Source: an uncultured Bulleidia sp.
GTDB taxonomy: Bacteria > Bacillota_I > Bacilli_A > Erysipelotrichales > Erysipelotrichaceae
Direction: 5' to 3'
DNA: 32,821 bases
Assembly (NCBI GenBank): GCA_947087645.1
Contig: CAMUDN010000011.1
Span: 1 to 32,821 of the forward strand
Made by a program: the position numbers and the translations under genes. Shown here piece after piece: positions 1 to 8,679 of this stretch; within the stretch, counting starts at the first letter, position 1, and each line of letters opens with the position of its first letter. The notes under the pieces are model-generated. The model had not been told where the DNA came from. It saw nothing but the letters and a program-made list of their open reading frames with translations, and did no database searches.

Positions 1-2757
1 TTAAAGATCGAAGTAAAGAAAAAAGAAGTAGTACCACCAGCTAAACAATATAAAGTAGAAATAAATAATCCATATTCACAATTGCAGTTAAATATATTTA
101 ATATTGGTAAAGGAGAGCCAAAGAAAGTTGTATCTGGTCAGAAATATGATGAGAATACAAAAGTAATGGCACAGATTATCAATAAGTCTCAAGATGAATA
201 TACTGTTACAGCAACGATGAATGGTAAAACAGTTGAGACAAAGACAATACCTGTTTCCAATGATCCAAATGGTTTAGATCCAATTGTCTTAAGTGGTGAT
301 TTAAAGATCGAAGTAAAGAAGAAAGAAAAAGTTCCACACAAATATAAATTAACGATTAACAATGGTGCTTCATCAGCTGATAAGCGAACACGTTTTAATA
401 ATGTACATGTATATAATCCGGTATATAATCCAGTAACGGATGATTATGATGAATATGAGAATAACGCCGAATTAAAGAAAGGCGATAAGATTGTTATTTA
501 TCCATATAATAATGCTTCTGATATGCATTTAAAGATTGTCCATAATGGTAAATTAATTGTTGATCGTGATTGTGATGTTTTCCCACAACAAAATGTAGAA
601 GCTGAGCGTAAGATAATTTATTATCGTTTTGATATTGAAGGTGATGTCGAAATTACGACGACAGCTGGTAAGACAGGCAAGAACTTTGTTGATTTTTATT
701 ATCCAGTAACGATTAAAAATGGTAATTTAGCTAAAATTTATGCTGATGATAAGCCATTAGGTGATAAATTATTAGCTGAATTGCATGAATTAAAAATTGA
801 AGTTGGTAATAAGCCTATTGAATTAACAATTAAATTAGGCAAAAAGTATAAGTATGCTAAGAAAGTAAAATTAGAAGCAAATCAAACTTATTTATTCAAA
901 GATTTCCCTGCTAAGAATTCTGTAAATATTGAAATGGATAGTGTAGCTCCTAAACCAGCTAAACAATATAAAGTAGAAATAAATAATCCATATTCACAAT
1001 TGCAGTTAAATATATTTAATATTGGTAAAGGAGAGCCAAAGAAAGTTGTATCTGGTCAGAAATATGATGAGAATACAAAAGTAATGGCACAGATTATCAA
1101 TAAGTCTCAAGATGAATATACTGTTACAGCAACGATGAATGGTAAAGCAGTTGAGACAAAGACAATACCTGTTTCAAATGATCCAAATGGTTTAAATCCA
1201 ATTGTTTTAAGTGGTGACTTAAAGATAGAAGTAAAGAAAAAAGAAGTAGTACCACCAATAGTTAAGAAACATAAAGTTGAAATTATAAATCCATACAGTG
1301 ATGTAGAAGTATCATCATTCTGTACAGGAAAGCCTTTACCAGTTGTTAGTGGTGAACAAATAAAAGAAAATTCACAAATATTTACACGTATAATAAATAA
1401 ATCCAATTCTGAATTAACTGTTACAGCAACGATGAATGGTAAAGCAGTTGAGACAAAGACAATACCTGTTTCAAATGATCCAAATGGTTTAAATCCAATT
1501 GTTTTAAGTGGTGACTTAAAGATAGAAGTAAAGAAAAAAGAAGTAGTACCACCAATAGTTAAGAAACATAAAGTTGAAATTATAAATCCATACAGTGATG
1601 TAGAAGTATCATCATTCTGTACAGGAAAGCCTTTACCAGTTGTTAGTGGTGAACAAATAAAAGAAAATTCACAAATATTTACACGTATAATAAATAAATC
1701 CAATTCTGAATTAACTGTTACAGCAACGATGAATGGTAAAGCAGTTGAGACAAAGACGATACCTGTTTCAAATGATCCAAATGGTTTAAATCCAATTGTT
1801 TTAAGTGGTGACTTAAAGATAGAAGTAAAGAAAAAAGAAGTAGTACCACCAATAGTTAAGAAACATAAAGTTGAAATTATAAATCCATACAGTGATGTAG
1901 AAGTATCATCATTCTGTACAGGAAAGCCTTTACCAGTTGTTAGTGGTGAACAAATAAAAGAAAATTCACAAATATTTACACGTATAATAAATAAATCCAA
2001 TTCTGAATTAACTGTTACAGCAACGATGAATGGTAAAACAGTTGAGACAAAGACAATGCCTGTTTCAAATGATCCAAGTGGTTTAAATCCAATTGTTTTA
2101 AGTGGTGACTTAAAGATAGAAGTAAAGAAGAGATTGGATGTTATTAATAAATATAATGATGTTCAATTGAAAGTTCAGCGTTTTGCTCAGAATTCAGCAA
2201 TGAGTGGGGAAAGAAGTGTACAGCTTTATACAATTGTTGTTGATATTACTAATAAGTCAGTTGATACGGTTAAGGTTTATGTTAAAAATACAGATGGTAC
2301 TGTATTAGGTAGTAAAGAAGTTAGTAAAGCAATAAATAATCGTGGTAATAAAGATGAATTAAGAGTAGAAAATGTTGCTGGTGATGTTGTTGTTAGTACG
2401 GAGAAATTATTTGATCCAGCAATACAGAAATATACAGTTGATATTGATAATCAGTTAGCTGGTAATAATTTGATTGAGTGTGATATTCGCTATACTGTGA
2501 AATATGAACCTATTGATATTATTCCTGGTCAACAGTTATATGCTGGGCAAAAGATTTATGTGCGGATTAGAAATCGTTCTGATAAGCGTTTAAAGATTAG
2601 TGCTATGGCACATGGAAAAGTTATTAGATCAGGTATTGTTGAACCTAAACCAGATGATGATGATGCAACTTATTATGCATTTGCTGATGAAAATCGTGTA
2701 CCGAAACCAATTGTACTAAGTTCTGATATTAAATTTGTTCTAGAAGAAATTAAATAA
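1..2757 (+). CDS. Large repetitive surface-type protein, 5' end outside window
   Basis: The frame is open from the first base, and bases 1-36 already encode the tail of a repeat unit, so the gene starts upstream; the first possible TTG start at 82 lies inside a repeat. About 918 residues are visible. They form roughly nine beta-rich modules of about 95-105 residues that open with a K-V-E-I-N-N-P-Y-like strand and close with P-I-V-L-S-G-D-L-K-I-E-V followed by a Lys-rich linker. Three units (1261-2128) are nearly identical. Two others (about 37-330 and 955-1250) share a different first half but the same second half. The segments 331-954 and 2129-2757 hold diverged relatives. The C-terminus has no LPXTG motif, membrane anchor or SLH domain, so any surface attachment must lie upstream. 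No NEAT domain is recognisable. An extracellular adhesin or ligand-binding role is inferred from the architecture and from the transporter that follows. Confidence 0.85.
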   Translation, partial: LKIEVKKKEVVPPAKQYKVEINNPYSQLQLNIFNIGKGEPKKVVSGQKYDENTKVMAQIINKSQDEYTVTATMNGKTVETKTIPVSNDPNGLDPIVLSGDLKIEVKKKEKVPHKYKLTINNGASSADKRTRFNNVHVYNPVYNPVTDDYDEYENNAELKKGDKIVIYPYNNASDMHLKIVHNGKLIVDRDCDVFPQQNVEAERKIIYYRFDIEGDVEITTTAGKTGKNFVDFYYPVTIKNGNLAKIYADDKPLGDKLLAELHELKIEVGNKPIELTIKLGKKYKYAKKVKLEANQTYLFKDFPAKNSVNIEMDSVAPKPAKQYKVEINNPYSQLQLNIFNIGKGEPKKVVSGQKYDENTKVMAQIINKSQDEYTVTATMNGKAVETKTIPVSNDPNGLNPIVLSGDLKIEVKKKEVVPPIVKKHKVEIINPYSDVEVSSFCTGKPLPVVSGEQIKENSQIFTRIINKSNSELTVTATMNGKAVETKTIPVSNDPNGLNPIVLSGDLKIEVKKKEVVPPIVKKHKVEIINPYSDVEVSSFCTGKPLPVVSGEQIKENSQIFTRIINKSNSELTVTATMNGKAVETKTIPVSNDPNGLNPIVLSGDLKIEVKKKEVVPPIVKKHKVEIINPYSDVEVSSFCTGKPLPVVSGEQIKENSQIFTRIINKSNSELTVTATMNGKTVETKTMPVSNDPSGLNPIVLSGDLKIEVKKRLDVINKYNDVQLKVQRFAQNSAMSGERSVQLYTIVVDITNKSVDTVKVYVKNTDGTVLGSKEVSKAINNRGNKDELRVENVAGDVVVSTEKLFDPAIQKYTVDIDNQLAGNNLIECDIRYTVKYEPIDIIPGQQLYAGQKIYVRIRNRSDKRLKISAMAHGKVIRSGIVEPKPDDDDATYYAFADENRVPKPIVLSSDIKFVLEEIK
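37..330 (+). repeat. Dispersed repeat, copy A of a different unit type
   Basis: This unit (opening CCAGCTAAACAATAT) reappears almost base for base at 955-1250, an offset of 918 bp or 306 codons. The two copies flank a diverged insert of about 620 bp. Recombination between them would delete 918 bp in frame. Confidence 0.9.
955..1250 (+). repeat. Dispersed repeat, copy B
   Basis: The first half matches copy A at 37-330. The second half (from about ACTGTTACAGC onward) matches the C-type units better than copy A, with shared bases such as TTTCAAATG and GGTTTAAAT. This is the pattern left by gene conversion or unequal crossing-over inside the gene. Confidence 0.9.
1261..2128 (+). repeat. Three tandem 297-bp repeats (C-type units)
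   Basis: Copies begin at about 1261, 1558 and 1855, a period of exactly 297 bp (99 codons). Copies 1 and 2 appear to differ by a single base (A or G in the codon before ACCTGTTTC), and copy 3 by a few bases near its end. Such near-identity at the DNA level points to recent duplication or gene conversion. The identity also keeps the opposite strand free of stops, creating a false antisense ORF at 1107-2000. Confidence 0.95.
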
Positions 2758-2765
2758 TATGTTTT

Positions 2766-2795
2766 ACAAAATATACCTTTAAAGGTATATTTTGT
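2766..2795. terminator. Perfect 30-bp palindrome after the repeat gene
   Basis: ACAAAATATACCTTT is followed directly by its reverse complement, giving a hairpin with 15-base arms. The U-run lies in the 3' arm (TTTTGT) rather than after it, so it may be a weak terminator or an RNA processing or stability hairpin between the surface protein and the transporter genes. The next gene starts 24 bases later with no clear promoter in between. Confidence 0.5.
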
Positions 2796-2819
2796 GCCTA
2801 TATGAATAGAGGATATAAT

Positions 2820-3845
2820 ATGAAAAATATAATTAAAATTATTTTATCTTTATTAATGGTTTTTACACTTGGTGCTTGTCATACGACTAAAGAAGCTGAG
2901 CAACCAAAGCCAAAGAAGAAAGAAAATCTTAATCTTAATCTTAATATTAATGATATTAAGATTCCAATGTTAAAAGATACCCGGGAAGATAAATATAAGG
3001 AAAATACTTTTACTACTTTAAATGGTGATAAAGTTACTTATAATATGAATACTCGCAAAATTGTTTGCCTTTTCGGCTCGCAAGATGTTGTCGCATTTGG
3101 TATTCACCCATTAGCTTATGAAGGTGAAACAAATCCAACTGGCTATGAAGATTTTTATGAAGATTCATCACCATTAATGAATACAACACCATTTTCTTCG
3201 GAAGAAGTTATGTCATATCAGCCAGAATTAATTTTAGTTAATCAACGGATGACAAAGACAAATATTAAAGCATTAGAAAAAATTGCACCGGTCATACCTC
3301 TTTATACAGATTCGACTGATTTTAATGAACGCTTAACTTATATTGGTAAAATTTTTGGTTTAGAGGATCATGCTCAAAAATTAATAGAATATGCGGATAA
3401 TCTTAAAGAATCAATGCTTAAGGAAATGCGTAAGTTGAAGTTGGAAAATAAGACTTTAACTTTATATACATATATGGGAGCTATATCTATACCACCCGAA
3501 AGAGGTTGGTTTATGAATACTATTTTATATGATTATTTACATATTAAGCGTTTAGATAATGTAAAGAAATTTATGCGTGATGAAAGCCGTTTAGCATATG
3601 ATGCAATATCTAATGAAAAATTAAAAGATTATGAGGGTGACTTAGTTATTTTCGCTAACTTTGGAACACCACAATTATCTACTTATGTGACTGATAATGT
3701 GGGTTGGAAAGCTCTTAAAGCAGTTAAAGAAAAACGGGTAGCGGTAATTGATATTCGCCCATATGCTCAAAAAGGTGTAATTCTTTTATACAATCAATAT
3801 ATGAAATTATATGAAGCTTTGAAGAAAGCAGCCCAGATTCACTAA
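2820..3845 (+). CDS. Iron-siderophore/heme-type ABC transporter substrate-binding lipoprotein
   Basis: Binding protein of the FecB/FhuD/BtuF family (periplasmic binding protein, type III fold), tethered outside the membrane to deliver an iron chelate or heme to the permeases encoded next. I chose ATG 2820 rather than the in-frame ATG 2802 because AGAGGAT lies about six bases upstream and the signal peptide then begins properly: a Lys, a hydrophobic core and lipobox LGAC with Cys20. The mature protein starts with a Lys/Glu-rich and Asn-Leu-rich linker. The core follows with the family pattern K-I-V-C-L-F-G-S-Q-D-V-V-A-F-G-I, then S-Y-Q-P-E-L-I-L-V-N and a G-W-F-M-N-T-I-L-like segment. The protein is 341 residues, normal for the family. 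The chelate cannot be read from sequence. It heads a run of six closely spaced genes ending at 8592. Confidence 0.88.
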   Translation: MKNIIKIILSLLMVFTLGACHTTKEAEQPKPKKKENLNLNLNINDIKIPMLKDTREDKYKENTFTTLNGDKVTYNMNTRKIVCLFGSQDVVAFGIHPLAYEGETNPTGYEDFYEDSSPLMNTTPFSSEEVMSYQPELILVNQRMTKTNIKALEKIAPVIPLYTDSTDFNERLTYIGKIFGLEDHAQKLIEYADNLKESMLKEMRKLKLENKTLTLYTYMGAISIPPERGWFMNTILYDYLHIKRLDNVKKFMRDESRLAYDAISNEKLKDYEGDLVIFANFGTPQLSTYVTDNVGWKALKAVKEKRVAVIDIRPYAQKGVILLYNQYMKLYEALKKAAQIH

Positions 3846-3848
3846 TTT

Positions 3849-4868
3849 ATGCATAGTCAAATAAACAATATTCGGAAGTTTAAATTATTAGTGCTTATTG
3901 GTTTTATACTTTTACTAGTTGTTTTTCTGGTTACTCTGAAATTTGGGGCAAGTGATATATCTTTACAAGACATTATGAATTCTTTTCTGCATTTTAATGC
4001 GGATGACTTTCGTTTGGTTACTGTTCGCGATATTCGCTTACCCCGTTGGGTAGCCGATATTATTGTTGGTGCATCACTAGCTATTACTGGTGCAATAATG
4101 CAAGAAACAACAGAAAATCCTATGGCAGATTCTGGCTTAATGGGTATTTCACAAGGAGCTACTTTAGGTGTTATTTTGATCGTTGCTTTTTATCCGGAGG
4201 CTTCTCGTTTGGATAAAATGTTTATTTCTACTGCTGGAGCAGCAATTATAACATTATTAATTTATTTAATTGCTTTTTTTGGTAAAGGTAAAATAACTTC
4301 AGATCGAATGGTTCTATCTGGTATTGCTATCTCAACTCTTTGTTCATCAATTATTACCTCACTTGTTTTAAAGTTTGGTTTAATGGGTCAAATGTTAAGA
4401 TATATTAGTGGTAGTTCAGCTAATGTTATTTGGCAAGATTTATGGATTGCTATTCCTTTTTTTGCAGTTGGCTTAATTATTGCTATTGCTATATCACGTT
4501 CGTTAACAGTCATGAACTTAGGGGATGATGTTTCTCAATCACTAGGAGCTAATATCCGTTTAATTAAAACATTAGCAACCATCGTGGTACTTATTTTATC
4601 AGCAGTAGCTGTAATTATGATTGGTCCAGTTGGTTATGTTGGTTTAATGATTCCTTATTTTGTAAAAGTAACACTTGGTACAGATTATCGTTTAGTTCTA
4701 CCTATTTGTGCTATTTATGGAGCTTTATTCGTAACAACAGTTGATTTTTTAGCAAAATGTATTCACCCCGGTTTAGAATTTCCTATCGGTCTTTTAATTA
4801 CAATGATCGGTGTACCATTCTTTATTTATTTTTCACGTAAAGAAACAGGAGTAAATAATGACTTCTAA
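3849..4868 (+). CDS. FecCD-family ABC transporter permease (first subunit)
   Basis: Membrane subunit of an iron-chelate importer (FecCD/BtuC family), 339 residues with about nine or ten hydrophobic segments. Family signatures include R-D-I-R-L-P-R-W near residue 60, the following G-A-S-L-A-I-T-G-A-I-M-Q-E helix, and V-G-P-V-G-Y-V-G-L-M-I-P near residue 260 (written I-G-P-V here), the region that contacts the ATPase. The ATG lies three bases after the stop of the binding-protein gene with no recognisable ribosome site, so translational coupling is likely. Its end overlaps the second permease by 11 bases. Confidence 0.9.
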   Translation: MHSQINNIRKFKLLVLIGFILLLVVFLVTLKFGASDISLQDIMNSFLHFNADDFRLVTVRDIRLPRWVADIIVGASLAITGAIMQETTENPMADSGLMGISQGATLGVILIVAFYPEASRLDKMFISTAGAAIITLLIYLIAFFGKGKITSDRMVLSGIAISTLCSSIITSLVLKFGLMGQMLRYISGSSANVIWQDLWIAIPFFAVGLIIAIAISRSLTVMNLGDDVSQSLGANIRLIKTLATIVVLILSAVAVIMIGPVGYVGLMIPYFVKVTLGTDYRLVLPICAIYGALFVTTVDFLAKCIHPGLEFPIGLLITMIGVPFFIYFSRKETGVNNDF

Positions 4869-5850
4869 AAGAAAATTATATCTTTTGCTTATTTTAGTAT
4901 TAATGATTGTTATTTTAATTATGATTGGGGCAAGTATTGGTCGCTATCACTTAACGTTATATCAAGTTATCCAAACATTTTTAGGCCATGGAACATATAG
5001 ATCAAAAATGGTTATTTTTACTTTCCGTTTACCACGTTTATTATTAGCATTACTTGTTGGTATAGGAATGGGTATTAGCGGTATGATTATGCAAAATATT
5101 TTACATAACCACTTAGCTTCTCCTGGTACTTTAGGAGTAGCTGATGGTTCTTCTTTATTTGTCACAATATATATTGCAGTTGTTGCCCAAAATTTTGATC
5201 ATCCAATTTTTTTGCCATTATTAGCTTTTGTGGGTGGTATTATTTCAGCACTTATTATTTTTCTTTTAGGAACAAAGTATAAAAGACCAATATCTGCTAT
5301 TAAATTAATAATGACTGGTATTGCTATAAGTGCATGTTATTCAGCAATAAGTACTTTTTTAATGTATGTATTAGATGAATCAAAATTAGATTTTCTTTTT
5401 CGTTGGCAAGCAGGTGATCTTTGGGGTAGTAATTGGCATTATTTAATTATTTTAAGTTCTTGGTTAGCTTTATTTATTATTTTATTAATGTATCAAGCAA
5501 AAACACTAAATATTATGAGTTTAGGGCGAGATGAAGCAATCAGTCTAGGGGTTCCTGTTAAAGTAATATTTATTTATTTAGCTATGATTTCAGTTGCTCT
5601 ATCATCAGCAGTAGTTGCTTTTGGTGGTAATTTTTTCTTTTTAGGTTTGATTGGACCACATATTGCTAAAAAGATAATTGGTGTAGATGCTCGCTATTTA
5701 ATACCAGCATCTGGTTTAGTATCGGCTATTATTATTCTTTTAGCAGTTATTTTGGTTGATAATAGTTCAATATTGGTTAATATTCCTACCGGTATTGTAA
5801 TTAATATCTTATCAGTACCATATTTCTTATATTTATTAATGGAAAAGTAG
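4858..5850 (+). CDS. FecCD-family ABC transporter permease (second subunit)
   Basis: Partner permease of the preceding gene, 330 residues, also FecCD/BtuC family. Visible signatures are the F-R-L-P-R-L-L-L-A motif, G-I-G-M-G-I-S-G-M-I-M-Q-N, the R-W-Q-A-G-D-L-W-G segment typical of these permeases, and F-L-G-L-I-G-P-H-I-A-K near the C-terminus. The start at 4858 has AGGAG upstream inside the end of the first permease gene and overlaps it by 11 bases, so the two would be made in step as a heterodimer. Confidence 0.9.
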   Translation: MTSKRKLYLLLILVLMIVILIMIGASIGRYHLTLYQVIQTFLGHGTYRSKMVIFTFRLPRLLLALLVGIGMGISGMIMQNILHNHLASPGTLGVADGSSLFVTIYIAVVAQNFDHPIFLPLLAFVGGIISALIIFLLGTKYKRPISAIKLIMTGIAISACYSAISTFLMYVLDESKLDFLFRWQAGDLWGSNWHYLIILSSWLALFIILLMYQAKTLNIMSLGRDEAISLGVPVKVIFIYLAMISVALSSAVVAFGGNFFFLGLIGPHIAKKIIGVDARYLIPASGLVSAIIILLAVILVDNSSILVNIPTGIVINILSVPYFLYLLMEK

Positions 5851-5860
5851 TAGGTGAAAG

Positions 5861-6655
5861 ATGGATAATGCAGTTAAATTAGATAAAATATCGGTTGGAT
5901 ATGATGAAATGATAATTATTGATGATTTATCAATTTCTTTTCCTAAAGGTAAAATGATTTCTATTATTGGTGCTAATGGTTGTGGCAAGTCAACTCTTTT
6001 AAAAACGATTGGTCGTATTATTAATAAAAAAGAAGGTACTATTTTTGTTAATGATATGGATATTAATAAGATGAAACGTAAATCACTAGCTAAAATATTA
6101 TCTATTCTACCGCAATCACCACAAGCTCCAGCCAGTTTAACATGTTATGAATTAGTAGCGTATGGTCGTTTTCCTTATCAAAAAGGACTAGGTAAATTAA
6201 GTAATGAAGATAAAAAATGGATTGATTGGGCTTTGCAAGCAACCCATATGACCGATTTTAAAAACCGTGCTATCAATAATTTATCTGGTGGACAAAGACA
6301 AAGAATTTGGATTGCAATGGCTTTAGCACAGCAAACAGATATTATTATGCTTGATGAACCGACAACTTATTTAGATTTATGTCATCAATTAGAAATTCTT
6401 AGTTTATTAAGTAAGTTAAATAAAGAAAATAAGACGACGATCATTATGGTTTTACATGATATTAATTTAGCTGCTCGGTATTCTGATTATTTAGTAGCAA
6501 TGAAAGATGGTAAAGTATTTGATTATGGGCCGGTTAATGATGTTTTTAATGAACGAATGTTACAAGAGTGTTTTACTATTAAAGGTGAGATCATGATGGA
6601 TAAAAAGAAAGAAAAACCCGTTTGTATTAGTTATGATCTGTTAAAGGAAATATAG
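5861..6655 (+). CDS. Iron-chelate ABC transporter ATP-binding protein (FecE/FhuC family)
   Basis: The ATPase that powers the importer, 264 residues. Walker A is GANGCGKST (residues 37-45), the Q-loop lies in L-P-Q-S-P, the ABC signature is LSGGQRQR (141-148) and Walker B is IIMLDE (161-166), followed by the D-loop and the H-loop His in V-L-H-D. The 'PQSPQAPASLTCYELVAYGRFPYQ' style region is typical of the FecE/FhuC group, though here it is named rather than used as proof of substrate. AGGTGA precedes the start. The stop is one base from the start of the next gene. Confidence 0.92.
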   Translation: MDNAVKLDKISVGYDEMIIIDDLSISFPKGKMISIIGANGCGKSTLLKTIGRIINKKEGTIFVNDMDINKMKRKSLAKILSILPQSPQAPASLTCYELVAYGRFPYQKGLGKLSNEDKKWIDWALQATHMTDFKNRAINNLSGGQRQRIWIAMALAQQTDIIMLDEPTTYLDLCHQLEILSLLSKLNKENKTTIIMVLHDINLAARYSDYLVAMKDGKVFDYGPVNDVFNERMLQECFTIKGEIMMDKKKEKPVCISYDLLKEI

Positions 6656-6656
6656 T

Positions 6657-7949
6657 ATGAAAAAAATCATTTTATTTTTGACTACCTTATGTCTTATGCT
6701 TAGTGCTTGTACAATCAAAAAACATCCTGATTTAACATATGCGGATGATTTAGCCAAAAAAGACTTAAAAAGACCAGATATTATTATCAAAAATGAAAAA
6801 GATTTTACTTATGCTTTAGATTATTTAGCTTATTATCAAATTGATGATGAAGTTTATTTTAAAATACAAGATGATTATGCAAAAAAGATAAAGAATATTG
6901 ATCAAGAATTTGAAAAAGTTTATTTAATGGCTGATTTAGCAGATGTTTATAATTGCAATATTGAAACTAAATATTTTGCAAAAGAACATCTTATTGGTAT
7001 TCATTATGCTATTGCTAAAGATGTTGCCAGTTATCCAACACATAATAAAAGAGCAATTATTAAAATTCATAATTTTGATGAAAGCAAGAAAGAAAATAAA
7101 CCTTTTCCTTTAGTTATTGATCAAAAAGCTAAAATAAGTTGTTTCACGTCAGAACAATTATATTATTTAGCAATGCATGGCTATTGTCCTAAGCCAGTTA
7201 AAGGTAGCAAAGCTGATATTCTTTATCAAAAAGCTAAAGAAATAATTTTTACTTATATTCAAGAAAAAGATTCTGATTTTATGAAAATCAAAAAAATTTA
7301 TGAGTATTTAACAAGTAATATTTTATATGATCAAGAAACAGCAAAAAGTAGTGATCGTTATTTGATTAACCGTCAAGCATATTATTTAGAAGGTGTTTTA
7401 TTAAATCATTATGCTGTTTGTGATGGTAAAGCTAAAACATATGCTTTACTTTTGAATATGCTTGGTATACCTTGCTTAAGAACAAGTGGTAAAGATGGTA
7501 AAAAAGATCATGCTTGGAATATGCTTAAACTAGATCAAAAATGGTATGTTTCTTGTACAACTTATGGACAAGGTAAAGTGATTGATAAATTATCAATGAT
7601 TTCTCCTAATTATGCGATGATGCTTTTGGCAAAAGAAGACTTTGCTCGTTATAATTGGGCATATGAAAGTGATAAATATCCTGAGATAGTTTCATTATTA
7701 GCTACAAAAGCATACCCTTTATATCAAACTTTAAAGCCAAATAGACTAGTTAAGAATTTAGATGAATTGATTAATTTAGTTAATACAATTAAAGAAAAAT
7801 GGCAAGTAAATCATAAATTAGAATTTAAGTATGTTGGTAAAGATAAAGAAAAATTTGAAGAAGAGTTAAAGAATTATTTTAAGGATCAGAAAATAAAAAT
7901 TATGAAAGTTAAAGGAGATACAATATATCAATTGATATATGTAAAATAA
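6657..7949 (+). CDS. Transglutaminase-like fold lipoprotein, probable altered catalytic triad
   Basis: A 430-residue predicted lipoprotein: signal peptide with lipobox LSAC, Cys18. The middle carries a transglutaminase-like (papain-fold) core: the nucleophile region HYAVCDGKAKTYALLL with Cys255, and the His region KDHAWNMLKLDQKWY with His285. In active relatives the third residue is an Asp in a W-Y-x-V-D-x-T-W pattern; here the aligned stretch is WYVSCTTY with Cys300 at the Asp position. The fold is therefore well supported but peptidase or transglutaminase activity is uncertain. About 130 residues follow the core and resemble nothing I know. The gene is tightly packed (one-base spacing on both sides) between the transporter ATPase and the Sel1 protein. 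It may act outside the membrane together with the importer or the upstream repeat protein, which is inference from position only. Confidence 0.75.
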   Translation: MKKIILFLTTLCLMLSACTIKKHPDLTYADDLAKKDLKRPDIIIKNEKDFTYALDYLAYYQIDDEVYFKIQDDYAKKIKNIDQEFEKVYLMADLADVYNCNIETKYFAKEHLIGIHYAIAKDVASYPTHNKRAIIKIHNFDESKKENKPFPLVIDQKAKISCFTSEQLYYLAMHGYCPKPVKGSKADILYQKAKEIIFTYIQEKDSDFMKIKKIYEYLTSNILYDQETAKSSDRYLINRQAYYLEGVLLNHYAVCDGKAKTYALLLNMLGIPCLRTSGKDGKKDHAWNMLKLDQKWYVSCTTYGQGKVIDKLSMISPNYAMMLLAKEDFARYNWAYESDKYPEIVSLLATKAYPLYQTLKPNRLVKNLDELINLVNTIKEKWQVNHKLEFKYVGKDKEKFEEELKNYFKDQKIKIMKVKGDTIYQLIYVK

Positions 7950-7950
7950 T

Positions 7951-8592
7951 ATGGATGGTAATGATTGTCTACAATTAGCAAATAAATATTGGCAAGATAA
8001 AAATTTTAAAAAGGCTTTGGTATATTTTAAAGAGTCAGCAAAAAAAGGTAATTACATAGCTATGTATAGTATTGCATGTATGTATTTTTTTGCAGATGGG
8101 GTAAAACAAAATTATCATTTAGCTTATAAGTGGTATTTAAAAGCAGCAAACAATAATGATCCTGAAGCTACTTATCGGGTAGGCTTAATGTTAGAAAATG
8201 GTCTTGGTGTTAAACAAGATATAGATGCCTCTTTTCAGTATTATTTAAAATCAGCAGAAATGGGTTCACTTTCTGGTATGTATTATCTTGGTCGTTGTTA
8301 TTTAGCTGCTAAAGGTGTTGAAAAAGACTTATCAAAAGGACTTTTTTGGCTTAACAAAGCGGCTAATTTAGGTAATGGTATAGCGGCTGATTTTTTAGGT
8401 CATTTTTATTTAAATGATCAGATAAAAAAAGCTCTTAAGTATTTTAGAATGGCTATTGATCAGACATATTTACCATCAATCTTAACGTTGCTTGAGCTAG
8501 TTGAAAAACAAATAATTACCTTAGATGTAGAAGAAATAAAGAAGTTAAGAACATTAGCAGAAAAATTAAAAGATGAAACCTTCTCTAATTAA
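7951..8592 (+). CDS. Sel1-like repeat (TPR-type) protein
   Basis: A 213-residue protein without a signal peptide. It is built of helical Sel1-like repeats of about 36 residues, recognisable as A-x-Y-x-x-G-x-M-(Y/L)-x-x-G-x-G-V-K-Q-x-x-x-x-(A)-x-x-(W/Y)-Y-x-K-(A)-A. Clear copies cover about residues 38-72, 73-108 and 109-144, with a degenerate fourth copy after that. Such proteins are scaffolds for protein-protein contacts; no enzyme motif is present. The start is one base after the stop of the transglutaminase-like gene, and its last codons form the left arm of the operon terminator. Confidence 0.8.
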   Translation: MDGNDCLQLANKYWQDKNFKKALVYFKESAKKGNYIAMYSIACMYFFADGVKQNYHLAYKWYLKAANNNDPEATYRVGLMLENGLGVKQDIDASFQYYLKSAEMGSLSGMYYLGRCYLAAKGVEKDLSKGLFWLNKAANLGNGIAADFLGHFYLNDQIKKALKYFRMAIDQTYLPSILTLLELVEKQIITLDVEEIKKLRTLAEKLKDETFSN

Positions 8593-8605
8593 GAGAAGGT
8601 TTTTT
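8577..8605 (+). terminator. Rho-independent terminator of the iron ABC operon
   Basis: Stem AACCTTCTCT / AGAGAAGGTT with loop AATTA and a run of six T. The left arm overlaps the last codons of the Sel1 gene, and the stop codon sits at the loop and right-arm boundary. Confidence 0.92.
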
Positions 8606-8679
8606 ATATGTATATTCATTTGTTTAGAATAAAAAAATCAAATTTATTATATAATATTTTTTTATTTTTGTCTATTAAT

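Noticed and set aside
82..84. TTG as the start of the repeat protein
   Set aside because: The frame is open to base 1 and the sequence before it encodes the end of another repeat unit.
1107..2000. 297-residue open frame on the minus strand
   Set aside because: It is the antisense of the 297-bp tandem repeats; its length results from copying the same stop-free stretch three times.
1261..2128. CRISPR-like array
   Set aside because: The repeats are 297 bp, in-frame coding and directly adjacent, with no spacers.
1..2757. NEAT heme-binding domains or LPXTG anchor in the repeat protein
   Set aside because: No Y-x-x-x-Y heme motif in a NEAT context and no sortase signal at the C-terminus.
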